Origin: Lingula anatina
Lineage: Eukaryota; Brachiopoda; Lingulata; Lingulida; Lingulidae
Assembly (NCBI RefSeq): GCF_001039355.2
Contig: NW_019775465.1
Location: 230,781-288,305, forward strand
Reading direction: 5' to 3'
DNA length: 57,525 nucleotides
This document shows positions 14,475 to 57,525 of this stretch, piece after piece (position 1 is the stretch's first letter; every line of letters begins with the position of its first letter). Position numbers and translations under genes: made by a program. The notes under the pieces were generated by a model, which saw only the letters and a program-made list of their open reading frames with translations, searched no databases and had not been told where the DNA came from.

Positions 14475-14900
14475 NNNNNNNNNNNNNNNNNNNNNNNNNN
14501 NNNNNNNNNNNNNNNNNNNNNNNNNNNNNNNNNNNNNNNNNNNNNNNNNNNNNNNNNNNNNNNNNNNNNNNNNNNNNNNNNNNNNNNNNNNNNNNNNNNN
14601 NNNNNNNNNNNNNNNNNNNNNNNNNNNNNNNNNNNNNNNNNNNNNNNNNNNNNNNNNNNNNNNNNNNNNNNNNNNNNNNNNNNNNNNNNNNNNNNNNNNN
14701 NNNNNNNNNNNNNNNNNNNNNNNNNNNNNNNNNNNNNNNNNNNNNNNNNNNNNNNNNNNNNNNNNNNNNNNNNNNNNNNNNNNNNNNNNNNNNNNNNNNN
14801 NNNNNNNNNNNNNNNNNNNNNNNNNNNNNNNNNNNNNNNNNNNNNNNNNNNNNNNNNNNNNNNNNNNNNNNNNNNNNNNNNNNNNNNNNNNNNNNNNNNN

Positions 14901-14976
<76 letters not shown>

Positions 14977-14984
14977 CTTGCTGA
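14429..14984. repeat. (CT)n microsatellite containing a 426-base N-gap
   Basis: CT dinucleotides flank an N-gap at 14475-14900 on both sides, so the gap is an unresolved CT array of unknown true length. All long open frames here (Leu-Ser or Glu-Arg polymers) are artefacts. Confidence 0.95.
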
Positions 14985-15033
14985 TGTGGTATGAAGACAA
15001 ATGCTAAGGCAAGATTTCAAGGAAAAAGACAAG

Positions 15034-15251
15034 TAGACAGACAGACAGACAGACAGACAGACCAAGACAGACTTATTTAAATAGACAGACCGATAGATAG
15101 CCACAAACACAGAATAGCAGATAGGCAGACAAACGTGGAGGAAAGTACATATACAAATGCACTGATAAAAATCAAGCGAGACATACAAACGGAAAGAAAG
15201 AGGGACAAACACATAGATAAACATATACCCCAACAGTGAGGCAATATATAC

Positions 15252-15284
<33 letters not shown>

Positions 15285-15302
15285 AAGACAGTCAGTCAGA
15301 CA
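15034..15302. repeat. (ACAG)n microsatellite with degenerate derivatives
   Basis: Runs of 'acag' at 15037-15062 and 15256-15293 are joined by degenerate 'agacaga/atagat' sequence. The long minus-strand frame rich in Cys, Leu and Val is a shadow of this repeat. Confidence 0.85.
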
Positions 15303-15596
15303 AACAGGTACTATTTTTGCCATGATGTCATGTTTATACAAACTGACTTGTAAATGAGTAAAGTGTTGATACATCACTAAACAAACCAGATATCTCCTCC
15401 TCCCCCTTGGGCAATATACCTGATAACTAAACAAACATGGCTCGACAGAGTGAAAACCCACAGAAGGGCATATGACTGACCAAATTTCTTAGTACATATA
15501 TCATCTGCTTTTCCTTTTGCTTCAGTGTGTTTTAACATACAAAACCTGCATTTAATTATTGAAAATGTTGCAAATGCTTATCTGTATAATAAAAAA

Positions 15597-15597
15597 T

Positions 15598-15625
<28 letters not shown>
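15597..15625. repeat. (CA)n microsatellite
   Basis: About 14 CA dinucleotides. Confidence 0.9.
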
Positions 15626-15629
<4 letters not shown>

Positions 15630-16076
15630 ACAAGACAAAAAATTGTACAGTGTTTACCAAAAATTAGAAACNTTTTCAAGGAAGGAGAATCTGGCCCTGA
15701 AATCCTTGAACTCCATAGCAGGAAGAAGAAAGATTTGATAGACAGCTGATTGCAAATCTTTAATAACACTTACTGGAAATGACAGTAGTTTTTTCTGGTC
15801 AACAGAGTGGCTGACTCCTTATTCTGCTGTCTCTGAACACAAGATACAGGGAATATTTATAACAAAAATAGACTACATACAGTATAGGGTTCATCATCTC
15901 TTAGCCTGTTCCACAGGGTCACAACAGAAGACTGGAGAGACGGAGAGCAAGAAATCATTGGTTATATTCTATTAGCTTAAGACCTCTAAGTGACAAGAAA
16001 AGATAGCCTGCTTCCTTATCTGTACAGTTCTGGACAGTTAATACTAACTGAGAAAGGCAAATTTATTTTATACAAC

Positions 16077-50034
<33,958 letters not shown>

Positions 50035-50397
50035 AAAATAGACCAGAATATAAAACTTGTGTAATAAAGTATCAGAGTATTAAGTATCAATTAATTTTAT
50101 CTCTGTACTCTGTTTGGATGAAATTCAAAATGAAATGTATGATAATTTAAGACAAATTAATTAACTTGGACATTTCACTGCTCTGAGAGTAGACCGTGTA
50201 CTGGGGAATCAGTTTAGCTTTATTCATTGTAAATCAGCACAATCAGTTACTGGGTGCCACATGTGACCATATGCAGCACTGTGTCCTGGGTGGCAGCAAG
50301 GTACTCACATCAATGGGGGTGGGGGTGGGGCATAACCTAGACTGAGTGATTTCACAAGTTTTGTTCTTCACTTTCTTGATTTGTATGGTGGCAAGGT

Positions 50398-50449
<52 letters not shown>

Positions 50450-52266
50450 GGGGGGGGTGTCTCTATAAAATCCACAGGTTGTGCTTAGTAGACATATATC
50501 TTGATTTGAAAGAGAAGACAATGTAGAAGGGGATGGGGGGGGGCTAACATGTGTTGAAGTCAGTATTTAAAAATAAACCATGATTTTGTTGATATAATTA
50601 CATGCTGTGTTGCAAACACTCCAGTGGTGCACATGAAGTAGATTTATGTTTAATAAGATTTCAATCTAGTCTTATAGCAAGAGAAAATGTTCTGGAGAGT
50701 GGAGTGGACTGCTCTTCTGTAGGGAGGGGCACACCAGGCGGGTTTATACAGTAGTAAATTTTGACATGTTTGCTCTACAGCACCAAGGTCAGTGATGAGT
50801 TGGGGTGGATATTTTTTGTAATTTCTTTACCTGGAGCTAGACTGTAATCTTACTTTGGACATGTTAGCTGTATGGTATGGATATATAAACCTATATGTAG
50901 ACTTCCAATGTTGATTTGGTGCTGCACACTCATCTGAGTAATTATTCATAGTATTTCAGTTAATTTCTTTGTGTTGACAAATGTGGGTTGTGCCAGTTGA
51001 CAGCATTTATACCAAATATATTTAAACCAAATCTGAGTGTTGAAACTTGGTCGATCACCTTGCCATAAATTGTGAGTTTATCCATATGCAACAAATTTTC
51101 ATAAGTCCCCCTTTAAATTTAACCTCAATATGTCATTATTTAAGCATAAGTATATTATGTAGCATATTGCCAAAGTTTAAAGCAGAATATGAACACATTT
51201 TCAGGATAAATCGATTAGTATTTAATATGTTCCAAGTATTCACATCTTCCTAGAATAATCTAACAATGCTCAAAGTTGGCCGTTCTCGGGAGTATGATTA
51301 ATAGTTGATAGAAAGTGGTTGATGTTTAGTAGTATTTAATGTTTATTCATTGTACGTTTTCTGAGAATTGTTGTAGATATTTCTAATGTTAGTACTGTGT
51401 TAGTACAATGTTATTCAATGTTGCTTCATCTTGTCGTTGGCTGTTCTCAATTTTTTAATGATTCCTGGTCACGTGCCCCTGGTCACGTGTTAAGAATAAA
51501 TTAAAAGGTCCACAGCTTGCGTCTGTCAACTGCTGACAAAAATTCACAAGTGGTTATTTTAATAAAATGTGAAAAAATATTTTAGAAATGTTGTATTTAT
51601 TTCATGTTTGTTTTATTTTCTCACCCAGTATATGCCACAGTTTTCCCGTTTGTCGTGTCTAAGCTAACAGTATCTGGGTCCGAATGTAAGTTGACCCAAG
51701 GAGTTATAACTCCTTGCTTGACCAGCTCCAGATAATACACGGTGATTCAGTCTCTTCCAAAGCACCTCGTTCCTTTCCCCATCTTGTAGATAAGTACCCT
51801 GAAAACGCCGAGATATTTCACCTCACCTGCATCATGTCGGGATGATACAAATAAATCGCCCATGTACTGCATTCGAAATTTCTCATGTTAGATTATTATA
51901 CACTGGGTGCCATGTGTATTGCCATGCTTAAAAATCTTTTAGTAAATATTGACACGCTTAAAACTTTATATGAATGCTGCGTATACACTATGTACAGGTA
52001 GTAAACAAAACTACAATTTTAAATCAATGGAGTGAATGGCTTCAGAGTTTGGTCGGACATGACGTTTAAATGGAAGCAACAATAAACAATTTTTAAGATT
52101 TGGAAATTGTTATTGATGAAGATTTCCCTTTGCTTGCTTTCCAATTTTTACTCTTTAAAATCTTTTTATTAAGTTTGTGAAATAAAACTTTGTTTCTTCT
52201 ACAGGTTCCATAAACAAAACATTAAAATAGATTTCGTCAATAATATTTTGCTATAGTTTAAGCGCT
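50035..52266. other. PRKAR2 3' UTR and intergenic spacer
   Basis: Contains a poly(T)/poly(A) tract (50401-50448), G-rich runs near 50316-50332 and 50529-50542, and several AATAAA hexamers. No gene is supported until the minus-strand ORF at 52267. Confidence 0.5.
50063..50068 (+). terminator. Candidate poly(A) signal of PRKAR2
   Basis: AATAAA lies 29 bases after the stop. Further AATAAA hexamers near 50569, 51495 and 51561 could serve longer 3' UTRs. Confidence 0.4.
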
Positions 52267-52578
52267 TTAAACTGGTTGTAAGTATGGCAGCTCCTCCAGG
52301 TCGTCATCCTCCTCCTCCTCCTCCTCTCCCTCCTCCTCCTCTAGCCTCAGCAGTATGTCCTGTGCCGTGGGCACTTCCTCCAGACCCAGTGCCACCCGAC
52401 CAAGTCTGATGTCCAGGTAGGTCGCCATGTTGACCACTGTCACCTCGGAGGTCAGGGTCAGCAGCAGGAGAAGACACACATCCCGGAGCCGGAAGATGGT
52501 CACTGGCAGCACAAATGCTAAATATCCCAGGCACATTGTCAACAATATTCTCTTCATTGACAGCATGTGAACGTGCAT
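52267..52578 (-). CDS. Small putative membrane protein with acidic tail, unrecognised
   Basis: A minus-strand ORF of 103 residues with in-frame stops (TGA TAA) a few codons before its ATG. After MHVHMLSMKR there are two hydrophobic stretches, ILLTMCLGYLAFVLPVTIF and DVCLLLLLTLTSEVTVVNMA, with a short basic hinge (RLR) between them. Then comes DIRLGRVALGLEEVPTAQDI and a very acidic tail of E and D ending LEELPYLQPV. A candidate poly(A) signal (AATAAA on the minus strand) lies at 52165-52170. GC content is well above the surroundings. The second Met (MKRIL) is an alternative start. It may be a single-exon gene or the last exon of a larger one. I do not recognise the family; it sits between two convergent genes. 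Confidence 0.45.
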   Translation of the reverse strand: MHVHMLSMKRILLTMCLGYLAFVLPVTIFRLRDVCLLLLLTLTSEVTVVNMATYLDIRLGRVALGLEEVPTAQDILLRLEEEEGEEEEEEDDDLEELPYLQPV

Positions 52579-53688
52579 GAATCCCGGAGGTTATCATAGA
52601 CAGATATCCACATAACTTCCATGGATGTATTCTGTGATGAATTTCACCATGGCGACTACTGTTACTAAGTCACTGGAGCGTCACATGTACGTATATTCTA
52701 CCTATGACGACACAAAGCAACGTTACGTTACGCTATAGATATCGTTTTCACAATTTATAGCAAATCGGATAGTAATGAGACAAACATATTTTATGTCGCC
52801 GTCTTACATGTATTATACGTTTAATTTGTGTAGAGAATGAGTACGTAGAGTACGGGTTTATATCCTGATAAAACACACTACCCCCATGTAATTTATCATT
52901 TTGGAAAAGGTCTTTTATTACTGTCATCATTATGATAGCAATGTGATAAATGAAAGTTTACTGCTTTAAATCTTGCTTTTTTATTACATGTTTATCTTTT
53001 TAAATTAGTCGCTTTACGTCTTTGTTACACTGTAGAAAAGCGGAATGAGAGAGAGTGAGAGAGAGATAGGGATATAATATATTCACTAGAATTTATGTAA
53101 CATTAAGATACGTTTTTTTTTTGAAAAGGTAAACAGTTGAGCCGTAACTCATTTTCCGTTGATAATTCAGAATTATTGCATTTTGGGCACTTTATTTTTC
53201 CTGAAAAAAAAAAAAAAAAAAAAAAAGGAGATCGCGTAGTCCTACGACACGCCTGCTGTCTAGAATGTTATTCTAGCCTCTAGATTTTCGCAGATATTAC
53301 TACTTTAGACCAATTTTTCTCGGGTTGAAAAAGCTCCTTTTTGTCCCCCACTGTGCAACAGGCAATGCCTCTTGTTCCCAAATATTGACAGAACGCACGC
53401 AGTAAGTAAACACACCAAAGAAATATAGAAAATACCAGTATGTAATGTTTACTGACGTATATAGACGTTGACTTTAATTAGAACCGATATATTTACAAAT
53501 AAAAAAACATATAAAAGAAGGACACATGGAAAAGTTAACATTAAACGGACGGCAACGTTTCCAAAAATTCATTCAACTTCTTGTCCTCCAAAAACATTGA
53601 ATTATGTGATGTCATTCCCCTTCTCGATGTCCACCGAACTCACTCAACGTCATTTTCAGCTTAAAGTAACGAACATGATGTCACAAAG

Positions 53689-53694
53689 TTTATT
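53689..53694 (-). terminator. Candidate poly(A) signal of EFCAB10
   Basis: AATAAA on the minus strand, about 21 bases after the stop codon. Confidence 0.5.
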
Positions 53695-53714
53695 TTAAAT
53701 GGAGTCTTTATAAT

Positions 53715-53763
53715 TCACTTGCTTTCTTCAAATGTGGCAGAAGCTCTTGCAAGCCCGCGTTTC
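53715..53763 (-). CDS. EFCAB10: EFCAB10 exon 4
   Basis: Acceptor attctgtttcag. It encodes (A)KRGLARASATFEESK then TGA. The frame agrees with exon 3. Confidence 0.82.
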
Positions 53764-54138
53764 CTGAAACAGAATGGAAACTGTAATAATAATAATAATG
53801 TTGTGGTTTGGTCTTCCTGGTCATAACAACAACGTGTGTTATTTGTTGTCTTAAAAGTCCCCATTTCTTAAAATAACCTGTAAATAAATGCTTTTGACAC
53901 AATTTCGTTAAAACGCTGCTTAAAAATATCACTTTACCTGTCTTTTCAACAAAAACCAGTTGCAGAAAAGTGTGAACTTAAAAAGTTACTTCACCAAATA
54001 TATAAAACTCACAGACGTTATTTATTATCATAGAAATCCCATTGTTGTAAAGCAATTTCCAAAATGTCTTTATGTGGAAAGCTTTTCAACAACAAATTGA
54101 AATGACAAGATAGGATGTACTGAGGCCAGGACTGTAGC

Positions 54139-54198
<60 letters not shown>

Positions 54199-55246
54199 TG
54201 TGTATTCCGACGTCTATATACTTACGCCTCCCGTGTGAAGGTATCCAGGTTGATCCTGTCCAGCTCTCCTCCAGCCGGGTGTTGGTCTAGGTCAGTGACC
54301 CCAAGGGTCATCAGAGCTGAGAAACATAATACATGGTTATCTTATACTGTTCAACACTATTTAATATACTATTATACTATACTATAATATGGACATTGTG
54401 CAAATTAAATAGCAAAAAGCAACAGCAGAGGTACAGTGTACATGTACTCGTAATGCTAAGGAGTACTAGTACATTGCAATTATACTAGTACTGTACGTAG
54501 CACTCCAAAATGAACTGCAACAGCTTGACTCGTATTTGGGGAAAATTCAGTTATATATATAATGTCGTTTTAAATCTGTGAAATTCTTACCTTCTTTGTA
54601 TTGCTGTAAAGTGATATAACCCCTTTCAGTGGGGTCAAGCATTCCAAATATAGACCTTATGTTACTTTCGTCAAATAGGCAAGGAAAGTCCAATTTTGTT
54701 GTTCTTGCATTTTTTAATTTTTCTAACTGATCAATAAGAAATTTCTTGGGATCCTCTGAAAATGAAAGTCGGTAAGATTTAATTTTCAGTTACATACTCC
54801 AATAGTTGTAGTTGAGGACGTGGAAGGAAGGCACCCGGCCTTATCCGCTTTTAAAATATATTATTATTATTACTACAAATGTCACTGCTTGTGTATTTTA
54901 CTGAAAAAGTAAACATTTTTCCACAGTTCATTGTAATATTTTTACAAAACACCTATGTTAAAAGGCTCACAGCTTGTAGAGATATGATTCTGATACCAGG
55001 CACTTGCCAACTACGGGGAATATTTTCCGAACGAGTCCAATACACAGTTAGTGCCAGAATTCACTAACTAAATCTGGCGTACGTTGAGATGTAAGGAAAC
55101 ATATTGCATCGTAAATTAAACCTACCTGGTTTATTATATATAAGCTGTGCTGTGAAATTATCAAATAAGTCTAAAATGCGATGATTTTTCAAATATTCGT
55201 GAGCGTCGACCTGCCGCGGCCACTTGTCTTTTCCGTCAGACGCCAT
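53715..55246 (-). CDS. EFCAB10: EF-hand calcium-binding domain-containing protein 10 (gene span)
   Basis: Four minus-strand exons join in frame into a 141-residue protein. Residues 1-55 form an RIIa/Dpy30-like dimerization and docking region (AHEYLKNHRILDLFDN, FTAQLIYNKPEDPKKFLIDQ, LEKL). Residues 70-100 form a degenerate EF-hand (FGMLDPTERGYITLQQYKEA) in which loop position 12 is Gln instead of Glu and position 5 is Arg, so calcium binding is doubtful; human EFCAB10 shows the same loss. Family members are small proteins of ciliated cells, and the docking fold is the one that binds amphipathic helices of AKAP-like partners. The gene is complete, convergent with PRKAR2, and close to the human length. 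The ATG at 55246 (aagATGG) is preferred over an in-frame upstream ATG at 55300. Confidence 0.92.
54138..54202. repeat. (TG)n microsatellite
   Basis: About 30 TG units inside EFCAB10 intron 3. Confidence 0.95.
54226..54316 (-). CDS. EFCAB10: EFCAB10 exon 3
   Basis: Acceptor tttctcag, donor GGC|GTAAGT. It encodes (A)LMTLGVTDLDQHPAGGEL then DRINLDTFTRE, phase 1 in and phase 2 out. A (TG)n run lies about 20 bases past its donor. Confidence 0.9.
54591..54755 (-). CDS. EFCAB10: EFCAB10 exon 2
   Basis: Acceptor ttttcag, donor GAAG|GTAAGA. It encodes (E)DPKKFLIDQLEKLKNART... through FPCLFDESNIRSIFGMLD and RGYITLQQYKE, phase 1 in and out. Confidence 0.93.
55126..55246 (-). CDS. EFCAB10: EFCAB10 exon 1
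   Basis: Encodes MASDGKDKWPRQVDAHEYLK then NHRILDLFDNFTAQLIYNKP, with donor CCAG|GTAGGT (phase 1). The CpG-rich surroundings of the start codon are consistent with a promoter. Confidence 0.92.
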
Positions 55247-56408
55247 CTTTGTTTTCGCTAGCAACACGCAATGAACTGTGGGTAATTTTCTCAGGCGCAT
55301 TCACCGGCGCACCTACCACAATCACTGCCCGCAACACTGCAGTAACAGTAAAACTCCATATGCTACGCGCAAAGTAATATTCTTGATAACGGTTGTAGGC
55401 AATCTGAAGTCAAATTTGAATAGAGATGAACCTGAATAAATTTCATTATGAAAAATTAAGATCCTTTAAGGAAGTCTAGATACGGCTATAAAAAACTGGA
55501 ACTCAAAAATTGAACCCACTCCAGGCTACCATAGGCCTAATGCTAAAACGCGTGGAACCCGCAAAAATGTATGGTTACATGTACTTGTATATATGGCATT
55601 TTTAATGGTATATTAAATGCCAATTAGGGCCACGACGTTAACTATGCCTCATTTTCCTCTGAATTAAAATATCTAGTGGATCGAAGGTATTTTGGGGAGA
55701 TGATACATTATTAATTACAGTGTCCACAGGTATTGATCGACAAAACCATTATATTAATACATACTGCCATGACGGTTCCGTTAAGATATAAAACCATAGT
55801 TACCAAGAAGCGAATAAGTGACATGTTTGGAATCTCTATACTTTTAATGGTTTCAATCTACTTGGGACTTCACATCGGTGTCTATTTAATTGTATTTTTA
55901 TGAAGCACTTGTGTCGACAGCATTTCTTGGGGATATATCTGTAATTTAGCGTGTTGGTGTTTGGGAGTATTAAGTGTGCTTCTCATGATATTTAATGTTA
56001 TTCTGTATGCTATGATATATCTTAGTGCACACCATACAGTTACATCAGCGCTTCCTTGAAGCAGAGTCGAAGAAGTTGACAGCCATAATTGACAGCACCA
56101 CTTGCATCTTTAAAAGTAATTAATCTCCTTTGACAAGAAAAATTAATAGGTTAATTTAATTAAATATCTTTTTGTTATTTTATGGATACAGGTAGGTTTG
56201 AATGACGATGGTAGTATATATAGGCCTATATATACACACACTGGACAATAGGAGTGTCACCCTTACTGAACCAATATACTTTGAGGGAGATAAATGACTG
56301 TGAAATGATATGCTCCTGGTATCATTTTATTTACATCAAATTTCACAAAAGAAACGGTTCTGACTGAACAATTCAACTGTATCGATATTCTGACATTGCT
56401 TATATTCC

Positions 56409-56439
<31 letters not shown>

Positions 56440-56837
56440 TTAATAATAATAATAATAATAATAATAATGATAATAATATGTATTTATTTGCAACTTAAAA
56501 AGTTGGATTTTACAATAAAAAACAAATAGTGGTGAGATGCACAATCTAAAGATATACTTGTAAGTGTTTAAATGATTCGATGCACTTTAAAAGTTCATAA
56601 AAACCTCAGTTATTAAAATTTGATAAAGCCCATGGGAAGACTTGTCAACATCAAAACTTAACCCTTCAAAAGACCAAGCAAATTAAGCCGCAAAGTTGCT
56701 ATTATCTTCAATAACTATTTTCGTCTATTTTATCAAAGATAAACCAGTTAATTCTGTTGGTCCATAAACCCAGGGACAGGTGTGAGAGGGGATGCATGTT
56801 TTTCATCGGCCTTTTTAATAGTTTTCCAAGCTGGTTA
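55247..56837. other. Upstream of EFCAB10; no gene seen
   Basis: Likely holds the EFCAB10 promoter at its left end (CpG-rich, 55247-55330). The rest is AT-rich, with a microsatellite at 56412-56475. The next open frame ends at 56838. Confidence 0.4.
56412..56475. repeat. (AAT)n microsatellite
   Basis: A trinucleotide run with a few interruptions. Confidence 0.93.
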
Positions 56838-57525
56838 TTAGTAGTAAATACGCGCTGGCATATTGGAAGTTGTTTCAGTTGGAATGTCATTGGTTTTTAT
56901 GGTTACCGTCGCAGGTATGTTCAGGGTATTCCTTGCTGGCATGTTAGAAGTATTACTTGTTGGTACGTCTAGGGTCTTACCAACTTGTAGAAGATTATTA
57001 GCTGGAAAATACAGCCTATTCATACTGATATCTATGGCTGGCATAATCCTACGCCTTGTGTATTTTCTTACAGGTAAATTCACATCCATCATAGTATTCG
57101 TGCGGCTGCTATCTGGTGTGTTTACGGTATTTCTTGACGATACTTCCATAGTATCGCTGGTCACTAAATTCAAGGTATGCATAGCGTTGTTGGCTTGCGC
57201 GGGGACCCCTGTCATCCCAGAATTACTTTCTGGCATAGAATTCCATGTTTTCATAGTATTACTTGCTGACATGGAATTCCCAGTCGTCATGGGATCACTT
57301 GCTGACATAGAATTCCGTGTCGCTGCGGTCTTACTTGCTGGCATTGGATCCATTGTCAAGATCAACATTGAATTCTCCCTCCTCACTGTGTTACTTGCTG
57401 GCATAGTATCCCCTGTCATCATGGTATTACTTGCTGGCATAGTATCCCCTGTCACCATGGTATTACTTGCTGGCATAGCATCCCCTGTCATCATGGTATT
57501 ACTTGCTGGCATAGCATCCCCTGTC
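56838..57525 (-). CDS. Partial ORF of degenerate 12-residue repeats
   Basis: The minus strand is open from the window edge to a stop at 56838, more than 220 codons. The part nearest the edge is built of 12-residue units of the type MPASNTMMTGDT (36 bases). It drifts to MPASKTAATRNS, MSASNTMKTWNS and MPESNSGMTGV, then to a non-repetitive stretch with PVRKYTRRRIMPAIDI, and back to units such as MPARNTLNIPAT before the end. The absence of stops across strongly diverged units argues for a coding past over a plain minisatellite. The sequence is low-complexity and Ser/Thr/Met-rich, with no transmembrane segment. The N-terminus lies outside the window. The family is not recognised. Confidence 0.4.
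   Translation of the reverse strand, partial: TGDAMPASNTMMTGDAMPASNTMVTGDTMPASNTMMTGDTMPASNTVRRENSMLILTMDPMPASKTAATRNSMSASDPMTTGNSMSASNTMKTWNSMPESNSGMTGVPAQANNAMHTLNLVTSDTMEVSSRNTVNTPDSSRTNTMMDVNLPVRKYTRRRIMPAIDISMNRLYFPANNLLQVGKTLDVPTSNTSNMPARNTLNIPATVTIKTNDIPTETTSNMPARIYY

Noticed and set aside
14346-15461. 371-codon minus-strand frame and plus-strand frames across the N-gap
   Set aside because: They are polymers produced by the CT and ACAG microsatellites and the N-gap.
52304-52597. Overlapping 97-codon minus-strand frame ending in poly-Gly
   Set aside because: A shifted frame of the 52267-52578 ORF. The Gly run mirrors the Glu codons, and the hydrophobic/acidic layout of the other frame is more natural.
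52656-52740. Plus-strand MATTVTKSLERHM start in a CpG-rich patch
   Set aside because: The frame closes after about 29 codons, and any spliced continuation would run through EFCAB10 on the opposite strand.

Overview
This is AT-rich DNA from an animal. Genes are split by long introns with GT/AG junctions, microsatellites and foldback MITEs are abundant, and there are two N-gaps (14475-14900 and 45608-46357). No prokaryotic gene layout is present. The two genes I can name, a type II PKA regulatory subunit and EFCAB10, point to a metazoan with ciliated cells. The MITE and repeat style suggests a marine invertebrate, but I cannot name the species.

Layout. (1) 1-5.6 kb, minus strand: an acidic 46-codon exon (917-1054) of an unrecognised gene, and possibly its upstream exon (5543-5608). 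(2) 5.6-16 kb: no supported gene, only degenerate repeats, a foldback MITE and microsatellites. (3) 16-50 kb, plus strand: a cAMP-dependent protein kinase type II regulatory subunit gene (PRKAR2 type). Both cyclic-nucleotide-binding domains are complete in eleven downstream exons (34944-50034) with conserved junctions and phases. (4) 52.3-55.2 kb, minus strand: a small ORF with two hydrophobic segments and an acidic tail, then a complete four-exon EFCAB10. EFCAB10 is tail-to-tail with the PKA gene. (5) 56.8 kb to the right edge, minus strand: a partial ORF of degenerate 12-residue repeats.

The most interesting part is the 5' half of the PKA gene. I see no exon for the usual RII dimerization/docking (D/D) helices. 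Instead there are two candidate first exons (16077-16182 and 22745-22886). Each opens with an N-myristoylation-type start (MGSIFTK and MGISCSS) and each ends in phase 1, as the next exon needs. There are also two candidate inhibitor-site exons with the same 3' phase. Exon A (24770-24808) ends RRKS and gives a phosphorylatable RII-type site, RRKS-V. Exon B (33867-33932) ends RRSA and gives an RI-like pseudosubstrate, RRSA-V, behind a proline-rich linker. If these exons are used alternatively, one gene would make membrane-anchored, AKAP-independent R subunits and could switch between substrate and pseudosubstrate inhibition. All of this rests on reading frame, splice phase and family alignment; there is no transcript evidence here.

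Two other points matter to a user. About 970 bp, including one PKA exon, occur twice around the second N-gap, almost certainly an assembly artefact. Several minisatellites start at or just after 5' splice sites of the PKA gene, and one has copied the splice donor itself about seven times.
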